A DNA stretch of 64,000 nucleotides from NCBI RefSeq assembly GCF_026162365.1, contig NZ_JAOANW010000014.1, forward strand, positions 1 through 64,000. The letters run 5' to 3'. The translations under genes and the position numbers were made by a program. The notes below the pieces were generated by a model. The model had not been told where the DNA came from. It saw only the letters and a list, made by a program, of their open reading frames with translations, and ran no database searches. This document shows, in pieces, positions 9,265 through 18,580 of the stretch. Within the stretch, counting starts at the first letter, position 1, and the number at the start of each line of letters is the position of its first letter. The stretch is from Nitratireductor luteus (lineage in GTDB: Bacteria; Pseudomonadota; Alphaproteobacteria; Rhizobiales; Rhizobiaceae).

Positions 9265-9768
9265 ATGATGAAAATTTCCATCCACAACCTCCCCATTCTC
9301 GCCGCTCTCAGTGCTTCGATTCTCGCCCATGCATCTGCCGCTCGGGCCGATGCCGGGCATGGCACCGTGAGTTTCGGCAAGCCGGGCAGTGCCGCTGAAG
9401 TCGACCGAACCATCGAATTGACCGCGGACGGGATGAACTACGGGATCGACAACTTGCAAGTACGCGCTGGCGAGACGATCCGTTTCGTGATCGACAATGG
9501 CAGCGAGCTCAACCATGACTTCACGATCGGCGACAAGGCCACGCAGGCAGAACATCGCGCCCAAATGACGGAAATGATGGCGTCGTCGTCCGGTATGATG
9601 GATCATGACGACGCCAACGCCGTGTTCCTCAATCCAGGTGAGACGGGAGAACTGATTTGGACCTTCTCCAAGACTGGGCAATTCGAATTTGCCTGCAATG
9701 TTCCCGGCCATTACGAAGCCGGCATGCACGGACCAATCACCGTAGCAGAAGCAGACGTCGACACGTAA
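9265..9768 (+). CDS. plastocyanin-like cupredoxin, exported
   Basis: The 167-residue product has a signal peptide (ILAALSASILAHASAARA) and a cupredoxin fold with His in ELNHDFTIG and the C-terminal Cys-His-Met loop ACNVPGHYEAGMHG. A Met/His-rich insert (EMMASSSGMMDHDD) lies between them. It resembles the copper-resistance cupredoxins also represented by the minus-strand gene at 10934-11419, which shares the ligand loop and the insert position. A strong terminator follows at 9783, ending this plus-strand copper block. Confidence 0.85.
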   Translation: MMKISIHNLPILAALSASILAHASAARADAGHGTVSFGKPGSAAEVDRTIELTADGMNYGIDNLQVRAGETIRFVIDNGSELNHDFTIGDKATQAEHRAQMTEMMASSSGMMDHDDANAVFLNPGETGELIWTFSKTGQFEFACNVPGHYEAGMHGPITVAEADVDT

Positions 9769-9782
9769 GATGACATAGAATG

Positions 9783-9825
9783 GCTCAACCCCGGTCTGAC
9801 TGACAGACCGGGGTTGAGCTTTGTT
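9783..9825 (+). terminator. rho-independent terminator after the cupredoxin pair
   Basis: A perfect 16-bp stem (GCTCAACCCCGGTCTG pairing with 9804-9819) with a 5-base loop is followed by TTTGTTG. It sits 14 bases after the cupredoxin stop. Confidence 0.85.
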
Positions 9826-10047
9826 GCGACCCACGTCGTCCTGCTCGTCGGTCGTAGGACGCCTGCCTGCAGCCTCGGCATTGATCGAAAGATGCCAACC
9901 GGCAGCGCTTTCTTCCCCGCCAGTTGCTCACATATGCTTCTGGCTGGACCCCTCCGCCGTGGGAAGGGTGCACACTCTTGGTCCGAAACCCGCGTTTTTC
10001 GGGGCCATATGTGCTATGGTGTCCCCTGCAGTTCCAGGGAGGAGACA

Positions 10048-10416
10048 ATGTATGTGCAATCTCTTCTGGCAGGCGCACTGATCACAACGGCCGCCGCAGC
10101 TGCGGAGCCTATGATATTTCATACGGCCTATTTCCCGGATGCAACGGCGGTCAACCTCAGTGTGGCCGACAAAACACTATCGGCAGATGGTAACTACGAC
10201 TTCGATGTGATGATCAGATTGACCGAGGTGGATGCGGCGGGAGCCGTTATCTTTGAGGATTCTGTGAGTCATGGCGCGCGCGTAAGATGCAGCGCCCCGG
10301 CCAAGATCCTGGTCGGAGGCCTCGACTATGCTGTCGGGGCAACTTCGGTCTCCCCGGACTTATCCAGCTGGAAGGAAGACCTCTGGCGGACTGTCTGCGG
10401 GGCGCCCGTGTCCTGA
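10048..10416 (+). CDS. exported protein of unknown function
   Basis: The 122-residue product begins with a short signal-like stretch (SLLAGALITTAAAAAE). No family was recognised. The mature part is predicted to be beta-rich and has two cysteines (RVRCSAPAK and WRTVCGAPVS) that could form a disulfide. The ATG at 10048 has an excellent GGGAGGAG upstream; the longer frame back to 9814 crosses the terminator and is unlikely. It is flanked by copper genes on both sides. Confidence 0.65.
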   Translation: MYVQSLLAGALITTAAAAAEPMIFHTAYFPDATAVNLSVADKTLSADGNYDFDVMIRLTEVDAAGAVIFEDSVSHGARVRCSAPAKILVGGLDYAVGATSVSPDLSSWKEDLWRTVCGAPVS

Positions 10417-10618
10417 CGGAATTGTACATCCGCTTGTCCAAGCGGCTTATCGCACCCAATAGAAGCGATGGAAGTGAACTGCCGCCCGCTGAGCGGCCGG
10501 GAGACTCGCGAGCACCGAGACGAGGAACAGGTACTTCGTGTTGATTCCCGTGGGACGAGTGACAACGGGACAAGCCGCTGCGGGCCGGCGCTGGAGATCC
10601 GCCCGCAGCGACCACAGT

Positions 10619-10906
10619 TTACTGTTGAATCTCGGTGACCGTCAGGCGCCCGTTGACGCGCTCGGCAACGAACTCGACTGGTTGGCCCACCTTGACTTTG
10701 TCGAGCATCGCATCGTCGGCGACGACGAACACCATCGTCATTGCCGGCATATCGAGGTTCTTCAGTTCTTCATGTTTAATGGTGAGCTTCTTTTGCGCCG
10801 TATCGATCTTCTTGATTTCACCCTTGGTGTACTCGGCAGCGAGGGCTGTCCCGGCGAGGGTGCCCGACAGTGCAAGAGCTACAATCAGCTTTGCAATGAG
10901 CTTCAT
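10619..10906 (-). CDS. cusF: CusF-family periplasmic copper/silver-binding protein
   Basis: This 95-residue exported protein has a signal peptide (ALALSGTLAGTALA) and the CusF OB-fold core. The Met-rich copper site is seen in LDMPAMTMVFVV. CusF binds Cu+ or Ag+ in the periplasm and hands it to the CusCBA pump. It is the last gene of the minus-strand copper operon that includes a TolC-like channel but no CusA or CusB in this window. Confidence 0.9.
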   Translation of the reverse strand: MKLIAKLIVALALSGTLAGTALAAEYTKGEIKKIDTAQKKLTIKHEELKNLDMPAMTMVFVVADDAMLDKVKVGQPVEFVAERVNGRLTVTEIQQ

Positions 10907-10933
10907 GGTTTTTTTCTCCTGTTCAGATGGGTG

Positions 10934-11419
10934 CTAGTTGGTGACGTTGATGTCGCCCTTCATTCCGGACTCGTAGTGCCCCGGAATAAGGCAGGCGAAC
11001 TCGAACTCCCCGGCCTTGGCGAAGGTCCAGACGATTTCCCCCTTTGCGCCGGCACCAAGGCGAACGGCATTCGGGTCGGCGTGTTCCATCTCGGGGAACT
11101 TCTCCATCAGCGCCTTGTGCTCCAAGATGCTCTCATGGACGTCCATGACGAACTCGTGCTCCAGTTCGCCCTCATTGACGAACGTCAAACGAATGGTCTC
11201 GCCCTCCTCGATCTTCAGTGAGGCGGGTTCGAAGACCATTTCGCCGTCGTCATTCTCCTTCATGGAGATGGCCACCGTCCGCCCCGCCGCGGCGGCATCG
11301 CCCGGCTTGCCGATCGCCATCATTTCGGCTTCACCGTGGTCACCGCCATGATTGCCGCCGGCATATGCGATGCTTGTGAGTGTCGCCATCGAAGCGACGG
11401 CCATGATCAGTCGTTTCAT
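10934..11419 (-). CDS. plastocyanin-like cupredoxin of copper-resistance type
   Basis: The 161-residue exported cupredoxin has a signal peptide ending SIAYA, then a His-rich stretch (GGNHGGDHGE). Copper ligands are His in ELEHEFVMD and Cys-His-Met in ACLIPGHYESGMKG. It resembles the plus-strand cupredoxin at 9265, so the two are probably paralogues. It lies between the multicopper oxidase and cusF on the same strand, with gaps of 27-40 bases. Confidence 0.87.
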   Translation of the reverse strand: MKRLIMAVASMATLTSIAYAGGNHGGDHGEAEMMAIGKPGDAAAAGRTVAISMKENDDGEMVFEPASLKIEEGETIRLTFVNEGELEHEFVMDVHESILEHKALMEKFPEMEHADPNAVRLGAGAKGEIVWTFAKAGEFEFACLIPGHYESGMKGDINVTN

Positions 11420-11459
11420 GTCGTTCCATTCCTTGGTTTTGCTGATTGGGAGGGTGGTT

Positions 11460-12818
11460 TCATCCCTGCTTGCCGTGACCGCGGGGACTTGCCGGAGTCA
11501 TCGTTTTTGCGTCGCCGGACTTGACCGGAGCGGGAACGTCCCCGGTCCATTCATAGGCGACGGTTCCCTCCGGGTGCTCGTACCAGCCCGGATCGGAATA
11601 GTCGGTCGCTGAAAGCCCCTCGCGTACCTTCACGACCGAGAACATCGAGCCCATCTCGATGGCGCCGAACTGCCCCCATCCCTCCATCATCTTGATGGTG
11701 TTGTCGGGAAGCGGCATCTCCATCTCGCCCATGTCCGCCATGCCGCGGTTCCCCATAGGCATGTATTCGGGCTGTACGCGCTGGATCTTCTTCGTCACTT
11801 CGGTCTTGTCGACGCCGATGAACGTCGGCACGTCGTGGCCCATCGCGTTCATCGTATGATGCGACTTGTGACAGTGAAACGCCCAGTCGCCCTCGTATTT
11901 GGCATCGAACTCGTACGCGCGCATGGCGCCGACGGGGATGTCGATCGTCACCTCCGGCCAGCGCGCTTCGGGCCTGACCCAGCCGCCGTCGGTGCAGGTG
12001 ACCTCGAAATCGTAGCCATGCATGTGGATCGGGTGGTTGGTCATCGTCAGATTGCCGACGCGCACGCGCACCCGGTCGTTTTTCGAGACGGCCAGAGGGC
12101 TGATCCCCGGGAAGACCCGGCTGTTCATGCACCACAGATTGAAGTCGGTCATCTCCATCACGCGCGGAACGTAGGAGCCAGGCTCGATGTCATAGGCGTT
12201 GAGGAGAAAGACGAAGTCGCGGTCGACGGGCATGAAGGACGGATCCTTCGGGTGGATGACGAAGAAGCCCATCATGCCCATTGCCATCTGCACCATCTCG
12301 TCGGCGTGCGGGTGGTACATGAAGGTCCCGCTCTTCACGAGGTCGAATTCGTAGACGAAAGTCTTGCCGGGTGGGATGCCGGGCTGCGTCAGACCTGTCA
12401 CGCCGTCCATTCCGTTGGGCAGGATCAGGCCATGCCAGTGAATGGTTGTGTGCTCGGGGAGCTTGTTGGTGACGAAGATCCGCACCCGGTCGCCTTCAAC
12501 GGCCTCGATGGTCGGGCCCGGCGACTGGCCGTTATAGCCCCAGAGATAGGCCGTCGTTCCCGGAGCCAGTTCGCGCTCGACCGGCTCGGCGACGAGGTGA
12601 AACTCCTTTACACCGCTGTTCATGCGGTGCGGTAAAGTCCATCCGTTGATGGTGACAACCGGCTGATAGTCGGGCCCGCTGGTTGGGAATAACGGCGGTT
12701 GCATGTCCGGTGTTTCCATGATCGGCGCCTCGGGAAGCCCCATCGCCGAGGTTTTCGTCCACGCGGCCGCTCCTGCAAGGAGCGCGCCACCGCCGAGGAT
12801 TTGACGTCTTGTAATCAT
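11460..12818 (-). CDS. multicopper oxidase, Tat-exported
   Basis: This 452-residue periplasmic oxidase probably oxidises Cu+ to the less toxic Cu2+. A Tat signal opens the protein (TRRQILGGGALLAGAAAW). The copper-binding blocks are present: IHWHGL, YHPHADEM, HPIHMHGYDF and the type 1 block AFHCHKSHHTMNAMGH. A Met-rich C-terminal segment (MGNRGMADMGEMEM) may gather copper. The ATG at 12818 follows AAGGAG and is preferred over the start at 12839. It sits 17 bases after the TolC-like gene. Confidence 0.93.
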   Translation of the reverse strand: MITRRQILGGGALLAGAAAWTKTSAMGLPEAPIMETPDMQPPLFPTSGPDYQPVVTINGWTLPHRMNSGVKEFHLVAEPVERELAPGTTAYLWGYNGQSPGPTIEAVEGDRVRIFVTNKLPEHTTIHWHGLILPNGMDGVTGLTQPGIPPGKTFVYEFDLVKSGTFMYHPHADEMVQMAMGMMGFFVIHPKDPSFMPVDRDFVFLLNAYDIEPGSYVPRVMEMTDFNLWCMNSRVFPGISPLAVSKNDRVRVRVGNLTMTNHPIHMHGYDFEVTCTDGGWVRPEARWPEVTIDIPVGAMRAYEFDAKYEGDWAFHCHKSHHTMNAMGHDVPTFIGVDKTEVTKKIQRVQPEYMPMGNRGMADMGEMEMPLPDNTIKMMEGWGQFGAIEMGSMFSVVKVREGLSATDYSDPGWYEHPEGTVAYEWTGDVPAPVKSGDAKTMTPASPRGHGKQG

Positions 12819-12835
12819 CGCGTTTCTCCTTGCGT

Positions 12836-14296
12836 TCAATGTCCGCCGCCCTCGTCGCCCGCCGAGCTGACCTCGGACGCTTCGGCTGCCGGGGACGATC
12901 CGCCCCCGCCATGCACGGCCGTCCCCAGGTCCACATCCGCGAGCCAGAACTGGCGCTTGGCGTTGAGGGAAAGTATGATCGAATTGATCTTGGCGCGCGT
13001 GTCGGCGAGCAGTTCAAAGGTATTGGTAATCATGCCGCTGTAGGTGAGGACGGATTCCTCTTCGATCGTGGTCCTGAGCGGCACGACGCTGTTCCGGTAA
13101 TGCCGTGCAATGTCGTAGGTCGAGCGATAAGCGTCATAAGCGCCGCGCGCTTCCGAGCGTATGTTGACAGCCTTCTCCGCCAGAAGATTTGCCGCGCGCA
13201 TATAGGCGAGTTCTGCCTTGCGCATGCGCGCCTTGCCCGTATCGAAGATCGGTATGACGAACTCGACCTCAAGGTTGCCGGCTACACTGGTCTCGGTTTC
13301 GCCGTCCTCCTTCTCCCGTTCGATCTCAACCCCGCTCAGCAGTTCGAGATCGGTCAGGTAGCGGGTGGCATCCGTCAGTCCGTAAGAAAGCGCCAGTGCA
13401 TCGAGCTCGAGGCGCGCGATTTCCAGGTCGACACGGTTGCGCAGCGCCTCCGCCTCGATGGCACGTTTGGCCACGACGCTCTTCGGCAAGGACGGCAGAG
13501 CATTCGGCACCTGATAGTCGATGTCGTCGCCCCACAGCCCCATCAGGCGTGTCAGTTCCTCCTTCGCCATCCTTGCCTGCATGCGCGCCTCGGCTGTCTG
13601 CCCCGCCAGCTCGGCATAGAAGACATGTTCGCGCGCCTGCCCGCTCTTGGTGAAGGCGCCGGTCTCGCCGAGTTTCTTGGCGAGTTCCGATGCCGCATCG
13701 GCAGCCGCTTGCGCCTGGTTGAGATAGGCGACCCGTTCCCAGGCCGAAACGGCATTGATCCAGGCGCGGCGCGTGTCCGCGGCAAGGCGCAATGTCTCTT
13801 CCGCCGCGCGCAATTGCGCCTGCCGGAACCGGGCATCCGCGACAGCGACGCGCTTCGGTCGCGTGATGAGCGCGAGGATGTTGCTGACGACGGCCGTCTC
13901 AACCGTACGGCTGACCCCGCCAATGCCCGTCGCACCGATTGATATACGCGGATTGACGAGCAACGTCTCCTGCCAGAGATCGGCGGCCGAAAGGCCGATA
14001 TCGGCATAGGCCGCCTGCAGGCCCTTGTTGTTCAGAAGCGCCGCCTGCACGGCGACGTCCGGTCCGACTGTCTTCTTCTGGACCAGCCCCCTGACCCGCT
14101 CGGCGAGCGATTGGGATTCCGCGCTTGACTGAACCCAGACCGCCTGCTTGCCCGTCACCGATGCGGTCCGTGCGGCGACAGTGGTGAAGCCGAGGCTCGG
14201 ATCGGAGATGTTGTCGTACGATGCCGTCGTCGTGCAAGCGCCGGCCAGCAGCGGCAATATGGTGGCCGCGATTGCCTTTATGGGCAGATTTCTCAC
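12836..14296 (-). CDS. TolC/OprM-family outer-membrane efflux lipoprotein (CusC-like)
   Basis: This 486-residue outer-membrane channel component has a lipobox (LLAGAC) at the end of its signal and the two long helical repeats typical of the family. The GTG at 14296 has GGAGG upstream and overlaps the stop of the small lipoprotein gene, so that start is preferred over the ATG at 14347. It is co-oriented with a multicopper oxidase, a cupredoxin and cusF, so copper or silver efflux is likely. The matching RND pump and adaptor are not in this window. Confidence 0.85.
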   Translation of the reverse strand: MRNLPIKAIAATILPLLAGACTTTASYDNISDPSLGFTTVAARTASVTGKQAVWVQSSAESQSLAERVRGLVQKKTVGPDVAVQAALLNNKGLQAAYADIGLSAADLWQETLLVNPRISIGATGIGGVSRTVETAVVSNILALITRPKRVAVADARFRQAQLRAAEETLRLAADTRRAWINAVSAWERVAYLNQAQAAADAASELAKKLGETGAFTKSGQAREHVFYAELAGQTAEARMQARMAKEELTRLMGLWGDDIDYQVPNALPSLPKSVVAKRAIEAEALRNRVDLEIARLELDALALSYGLTDATRYLTDLELLSGVEIEREKEDGETETSVAGNLEVEFVIPIFDTGKARMRKAELAYMRAANLLAEKAVNIRSEARGAYDAYRSTYDIARHYRNSVVPLRTTIEEESVLTYSGMITNTFELLADTRAKINSIILSLNAKRQFWLADVDLGTAVHGGGGSSPAAEASEVSSAGDEGGGH

Positions 14297-14523
14297 GAGC
14301 CACCTCCAGGATTCGCCGGCGAGAGGCGTTCGTTCTGCTGCCTCCAATTCTGCGGTTCGACCGGAACCCGGTGTTCGTAGTCGGCCACGACAGGGTGGTA
14401 ATGTACGTCCCTGATCCCCAGGGCCGGGTCAGATGGATTGAAAGCCGGAAGAGTGTCTGGCGGCGTTGCCGCGCAGCCGGCCAGGGAGAGCGATGCAAGC
14501 ACCGCAGCAGCTGGAAGTTTCAT
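14293..14523 (-). CDS. small lipoprotein of the copper operon
   Basis: The 76-residue product has a short signal with lipobox (VLASLSLAGC). The mature part has an HYHP motif and ends in a hydrophilic tail (NWRQQNERLSPANPGGGS). It overlaps the start of the TolC-like gene by a few bases, implying translational coupling. Function is unknown; an outer-membrane partner of the channel or a copper-binding lipoprotein are both possible. Confidence 0.7.
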   Translation of the reverse strand: MKLPAAAVLASLSLAGCAATPPDTLPAFNPSDPALGIRDVHYHPVVADYEHRVPVEPQNWRQQNERLSPANPGGGS

Positions 14524-14611
14524 TGCTGGTCCTGAACTTGACATGGGATGCCGACCACGACGGGCTCATGCCCATCGCGGCGCTCAGCCCGCGTTGCGGG
14601 CGCGTGTCAGT

Positions 14612-15061
14612 TCAGGCTCTCGGAGGCCTCATGAAATCCGCGTATTCGCCGGGCTGAAGCACCGAACCGGGTTCCGCCGCATGAAAGCGAGCGGTCGGCT
14701 GCAGCAGCGCCGGGCATGCAACAGGGATGGTGCTCATCGGCGCGCAGTGGACCTCGCAGACCTTGTCGGCAGTCTGCTTGCCGTGATGGTGCTGGTCTCC
14801 CGCTTCCTGACCGCCGGTGCCACCCCTGTCGGACAGGACATGACGATGCTCGTCAGCCTGATACATGGGCAACTCTGCGTCGACAGTCATCGCCATCTTG
14901 CCATGGAGCCCGGCGGCACTCGCCGTCGTCATTAACCCCGGCTGGAGAGACATTAGGATGAGAAATACGATCGCAAGTACCGCCCGCAGCGGTACAATGC
15001 GTCCAATCGTAGCTCGGCTCATGATTCTCATCGCGAGACTTTTGACGATTGTTCGCGGCAT
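14612..15061 (-). CDS. His/Cys-rich exported protein (CopL-like)
   Basis: The 149-residue product has a hydrophobic signal (IVFLILMSLQPGLMTTASAA), a His-rich middle (DQHHHGKQ) and a Cys cluster (KVCEVHCAPMSTIPVACP). These features resemble small copper-inducible CopL-type proteins. It would be the first gene of the minus-strand copper operon. The start is uncertain: ATG at 15061 or 15031, neither with a strong ribosome-binding site. Confidence 0.6.
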   Translation of the reverse strand: MPRTIVKSLAMRIMSRATIGRIVPLRAVLAIVFLILMSLQPGLMTTASAAGLHGKMAMTVDAELPMYQADEHRHVLSDRGGTGGQEAGDQHHHGKQTADKVCEVHCAPMSTIPVACPALLQPTARFHAAEPGSVLQPGEYADFMRPPRA

Positions 15062-15410
15062 ATGTCAAGCGATGAAACCCGGGCGTTGCTGCACTGCAAC
15101 GAAATGTGATGATCGGGCGAATGGCGGGGAACGAACCGTTGGCGCCCACGGCCATTTAATCCGCATTCCTGACCCGCCGTCTGGACACAGCAGCAACGAG
15201 TCCAACTTTGGCGTTGCGGGATTCGCGAACGGTCGAGGGGATGGAATGCCGCTGGAGCTTAGCTTGCTCGTACGCCCGCAGCCAAGTTGGGCCCATAATG
15301 ATCGTTGTCGCTCACCTTCAATTTTCCTCCGACCCAACTGATTTTTGAACGTCGATCATGAATCCCATTTCCAACCACCTAAAGGCACACTCTTGTAGGT
15401 AGCGGGCGCT
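15062..15410. other. stretch without a gene
   Basis: Nothing convincing is seen on either strand. The only open frames encode low-complexity, non-protein-like translations. It probably holds the promoter of the minus-strand copper operon, but no clear operator was recognised. Confidence 0.4.
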
Positions 15411-15866
15411 CTAGAAACGGTCGTTGCCTTCGATCCGCAAATTGTTGATCTTGGTTTTGCCCAAGGCTTTCAGCAGAAGGTTTCGGCATGCCCGGAGAGG
15501 CGGATAGAGCAAATGCGCCGCCGTTCTGGAACGAAACAGGTAGTAGCTCATTCTGTTGAAGACGCCGGTCCGACTACTGAGGCCGGCGAGAACGTGAATG
15601 GCCTCGCCGCCGTAATAGAGCCGTCCGTCCTTCTTGACGACCATTCCCTGGTCGATATCGAGCCCGGCCTCGGTTATCTCCTCCATGACCGGGTTCGGGT
15701 CACGCGCATTGACAATCCGCAGCGTGCCTGCGGATGGCTGAATGTGCACCATGCGGCAGTAAACATCGCAGGCCGGACATTCCCGATCGTAGACCAGCAG
15801 CACTTCTTCAGCCTCTGCCACCGGTTGCGGATCATCAACTTTGTGATTGGGCAAGCCTTGCGCCAT
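15411..15866 (-). CDS. DCC-family thiol-disulfide oxidoreductase-like protein (DUF393)
   Basis: The conserved core begins at LLVYDRECPACDVYCRM, the DxxCxxC motif that names the family. It continues through a short thioredoxin-like fold and ends in a basic hydrophobic tail typical of DCC proteins. The frame is open to an ATG at 16055, but the N-terminal 60 residues are arginine-rich and not protein-like, so the ATG at 15866 is preferred. The next gene upstream on the same strand is cytochrome b561, which suggests a redox role at the membrane. Confidence 0.75.
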   Translation of the reverse strand: MAQGLPNHKVDDPQPVAEAEEVLLVYDRECPACDVYCRMVHIQPSAGTLRIVNARDPNPVMEEITEAGLDIDQGMVVKKDGRLYYGGEAIHVLAGLSSRTGVFNRMSYYLFRSRTAAHLLYPPLRACRNLLLKALGKTKINNLRIEGNDRF

Positions 15867-16148
15867 ATTTGCCTGATCCGTCTTCCCGTCCACGGTCCAC
15901 CGTCTTCTTCGACCGCCGGCTCTGAAAGGGCGACTCCGTCCATTCCGGCTCATCCGGCGCGGCGCTCGATACGCTGATCGCCTTCTATATATGGCGCCGA
16001 CTTGATCCGCGAACTCCAATTGAATTGGCATACATGCTTCATCCTGATACGGCATTGAGCACGGTCCGTTTGGATGACACCAGACATCTGCCCGCTGCGG
16101 TGGAACCGGCCTGCCTCATCTGCTTTCCGCGGCGGCCGTCCTGCTCTG

Positions 16149-16649
16149 TCAGCGAGGCCAAGGGACCATGCGCTTGACGACCCCGTCGCACCGAACCGCG
16201 TGGTACGCGGCCGCTGCTATATGAAGGCTGGCGAGCACAAGTGTGACGTTCCACAACAGGATGTGGATTCGCCCGGCGGGCGCCCACAGATAGGCTGCCG
16301 CGAACCCGGCCGCAACCTGTCCGAGCAGTGAGATGTAAAGCCCCCAATGGATGACCTGCGAAAGTCGTTCCAGCCAGCCCTGAATGTGCAATGACGCAGG
16401 ACGAGGTTGGAACAATCGAAGCCCGATCCGCGCGAGCATCAACGCGCCGATCAGCAGGCCAGCATAGTTGTGGACTGCGTGCAAAAGCAGGTCCGTACTG
16501 GATGGTGGCAGAAGCGGATTGTGCGTTCGAGGTATAGCCTGAGAGGTGTACCATTGCTCGACGACCAAAAGCACAACCGCCCAATGGATGGCGATCTGCA
16601 GCCGCGTATATCGGGTGCTTTCTTGGTTATTTGGCGCAACCGAGGACAT
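16149..16649 (-). CDS. cytochrome b561-family membrane protein
   Basis: The 166-residue protein has four membrane helices with paired His residues in IAIHWAVV, HAVHNYAGL, VIHWGLYI and SLHIAAAAYHA, as expected for two b-type haems of the prokaryotic b561 family. It probably passes electrons from quinol to a periplasmic acceptor. It lies upstream of the DCC oxidoreductase on the same strand. Confidence 0.85.
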   Translation of the reverse strand: MSSVAPNNQESTRYTRLQIAIHWAVVLLVVEQWYTSQAIPRTHNPLLPPSSTDLLLHAVHNYAGLLIGALMLARIGLRLFQPRPASLHIQGWLERLSQVIHWGLYISLLGQVAAGFAAAYLWAPAGRIHILLWNVTLVLASLHIAAAAYHAVRCDGVVKRMVPWPR

Positions 16650-16767
16650 GGGAGCTTTGTTGTCTTTCGTCTGTGCAGGACCAACTCCGCTGGAAAGCCG
16701 ACGAATATGGGATAAATCAGGCGGTGACTAGATGATTCCCAGCGCCTACAATCGACTTTGAGTTATC

Positions 16768-18570
16768 CTACACGGCGGCTTCTTGCGATCGCTGTCGTGC
16801 CGGCTGGCCCGCCTTGGTCAGGTTCAGGGCGGTATCGGCCAATGCCACATGACTGAAGACATGAGGAAAATTGCCGAGATGGCGGCGTGCTCGCGGGTCA
16901 TATTCTTCCGCCAGCAAGCCGACGTCGTTGCGCAAGTCGAGCAGCCGCTCGAAAAGCTCGCTGGCTTCTTTCTGCCGGCCGAGCAGGACGAGGTTGTCGG
17001 CAAGCCAAAAGCTGCAGGCGAGGAACGCTCCTTCCCCTGGCGGCAGTCCGTCCTGTGTGACCGCGGAATCATACCTGAGTACCAATCCGTCGACCATGAG
17101 ACGATTCTGGACAGCCTCCACAGTACCCCGCACACGATCATCATCCGCCGGAAGAAAGCCGACAATCGGCAGTAGCAGAAGACTGGCATCCAGGGCCTTG
17201 CCTCCGTAGCACTGCACGAATGCGCCCAAGTCGGGATTGTATCCGCGTCGGCAAACCTCCTCATGGACCCGCGCGCGCAATGCTCTCCAGCGCTCAACCG
17301 GTCCCTCGAGCTGGAACTGCTCGGCACTACGGATCGCACGGTCGAGCGCCACCCAGGCCATCACCTTGGAATGGGTAAAATGGCGTCGCCTGGCGCGAAT
17401 TTCCCAGATGCCTTCATCGGGCTTGGCCCAGATCCTCTCGAGATGCTCAATAAGCGCCCGCTGCAGTTCCCATGCTTCGTGACTTGGCTCAAGGCCGCCG
17501 CGCCGTGCCTGGTGCATTGCGTCCATGATCTCGCCGAAGACATCAATCTGGAGTTGGCCATGGGCCGCATTGCCGATCCGGACCGGCCGGGACTCTTCAT
17601 ATCCGGGCAGCCATGGCAGTTCCCATTCGGTGAGGCGACGTTCTCCGGCGACGCCGTGCATCGGCTGCAAGTGCGTAGGCGTACCGGCGGCCGCACGCAG
17701 GAGCCAGTCGCGCCATGCCTTCGCCTCATCGTAGTAGCCGGCATTCATCAGCGAGAGCAGCGTGAACGTCGCGTCGCGCAGCCAGCAGAAGCGGTAGTCC
17801 CAGTTTCGTTGGCCACCGATCAGTTCCGGAAGCGACGTCGTCGGAGAAGCCACAATCCCGCCAGTGGGGCCATAAGTCAGCGCCTTCAGGACAACGTGCG
17901 AGTGGACGACCGCGTCTTCCCAAGGTCCTTTGTAGCGGCAGCGCCCTCCCCAGCTCCGCCAAAAGGCTTCAGTCTCGTCCAGCAGTTCCTGGGCATCGAC
18001 CGGAGCCGGCGGTGGCAGATGGGACGGCGAGTAGCTCAAGACGAAGGCTACGATCTCGCCGGCAGTAATCGTGAATCGAGAGGCGGTCCTCTGGTCCTCG
18101 TGAAGGGAAGGGCGCCCGCCCTGGACCGTGACCATATCGGGCCCTGCGATCGCACGCAGCCTGCCATCTTTTAGGTTCGTTATCCAAGGCACAACGGCAC
18201 CGTAGCCAAAGCGGATCACAAGTTCAGACAACATTGCGACCCGCCCGCGGCTGCCCTTCACAATTCGGACCAGCCTGGGATGGTCCCGACCGATCGCCAA
18301 GAAGTCGATGAGCGTGGCTGCACCCTCGTCCGTCTCGAATTGCGTCTCCAGGACAAGCGTCAGGTCGCGGTAGCGGCGCGTGACGCGCGCGGTCTCTGCC
18401 GCCGGCCGAACAAGCCATCGTCCGTGTTCGGGGCTTCCCAGAAGCGCGGCAAAGCAAGCGTCGGAATCGAAACGGGGCCAGCAAAGCCAGTCGACTGACC
18501 CGTCACGGCTCACCAGCGCGGCGCTCCGGCAGTCGCCGATCAGTGCATAATCTTCTATGCGCGCCGTCAC
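16768..18570 (-). CDS. glycoside hydrolase family 15 (glucoamylase/trehalase-like)
   Basis: The 600-residue cytosolic enzyme has the N-terminal GH15 entry motif (IEDYALIGDCRSAALVSRDG) and the alpha/alpha-barrel signatures GGQRNWDYRFCWLRDATF and AEEYDPRARRHLGNFPHVFS, which carry catalytic acids. It hydrolyses alpha-glucosides, and bacterial relatives often act on trehalose. The open frame starts inside the adjacent SDR gene at 18696. The GTG at 18570 is preferred, with GGTGAGG upstream, 10 bases after the SDR stop. It probably forms one operon with the SDR and the epimerase-VKOR fusion. Confidence 0.9.
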   Translation of the reverse strand: MTARIEDYALIGDCRSAALVSRDGSVDWLCWPRFDSDACFAALLGSPEHGRWLVRPAAETARVTRRYRDLTLVLETQFETDEGAATLIDFLAIGRDHPRLVRIVKGSRGRVAMLSELVIRFGYGAVVPWITNLKDGRLRAIAGPDMVTVQGGRPSLHEDQRTASRFTITAGEIVAFVLSYSPSHLPPPAPVDAQELLDETEAFWRSWGGRCRYKGPWEDAVVHSHVVLKALTYGPTGGIVASPTTSLPELIGGQRNWDYRFCWLRDATFTLLSLMNAGYYDEAKAWRDWLLRAAAGTPTHLQPMHGVAGERRLTEWELPWLPGYEESRPVRIGNAAHGQLQIDVFGEIMDAMHQARRGGLEPSHEAWELQRALIEHLERIWAKPDEGIWEIRARRRHFTHSKVMAWVALDRAIRSAEQFQLEGPVERWRALRARVHEEVCRRGYNPDLGAFVQCYGGKALDASLLLLPIVGFLPADDDRVRGTVEAVQNRLMVDGLVLRYDSAVTQDGLPPGEGAFLACSFWLADNLVLLGRQKEASELFERLLDLRNDVGLLAEEYDPRARRHLGNFPHVFSHVALADTALNLTKAGQPARQRSQEAAV

Positions 18571-18580
18571 CGCCCCGTCC

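Noticed and set aside
12830-13942. 370-codon frame antisense to the TolC-like gene
   Set aside because: The TolC-like frame has a lipobox, start site and family length, while this frame does not resemble a protein.
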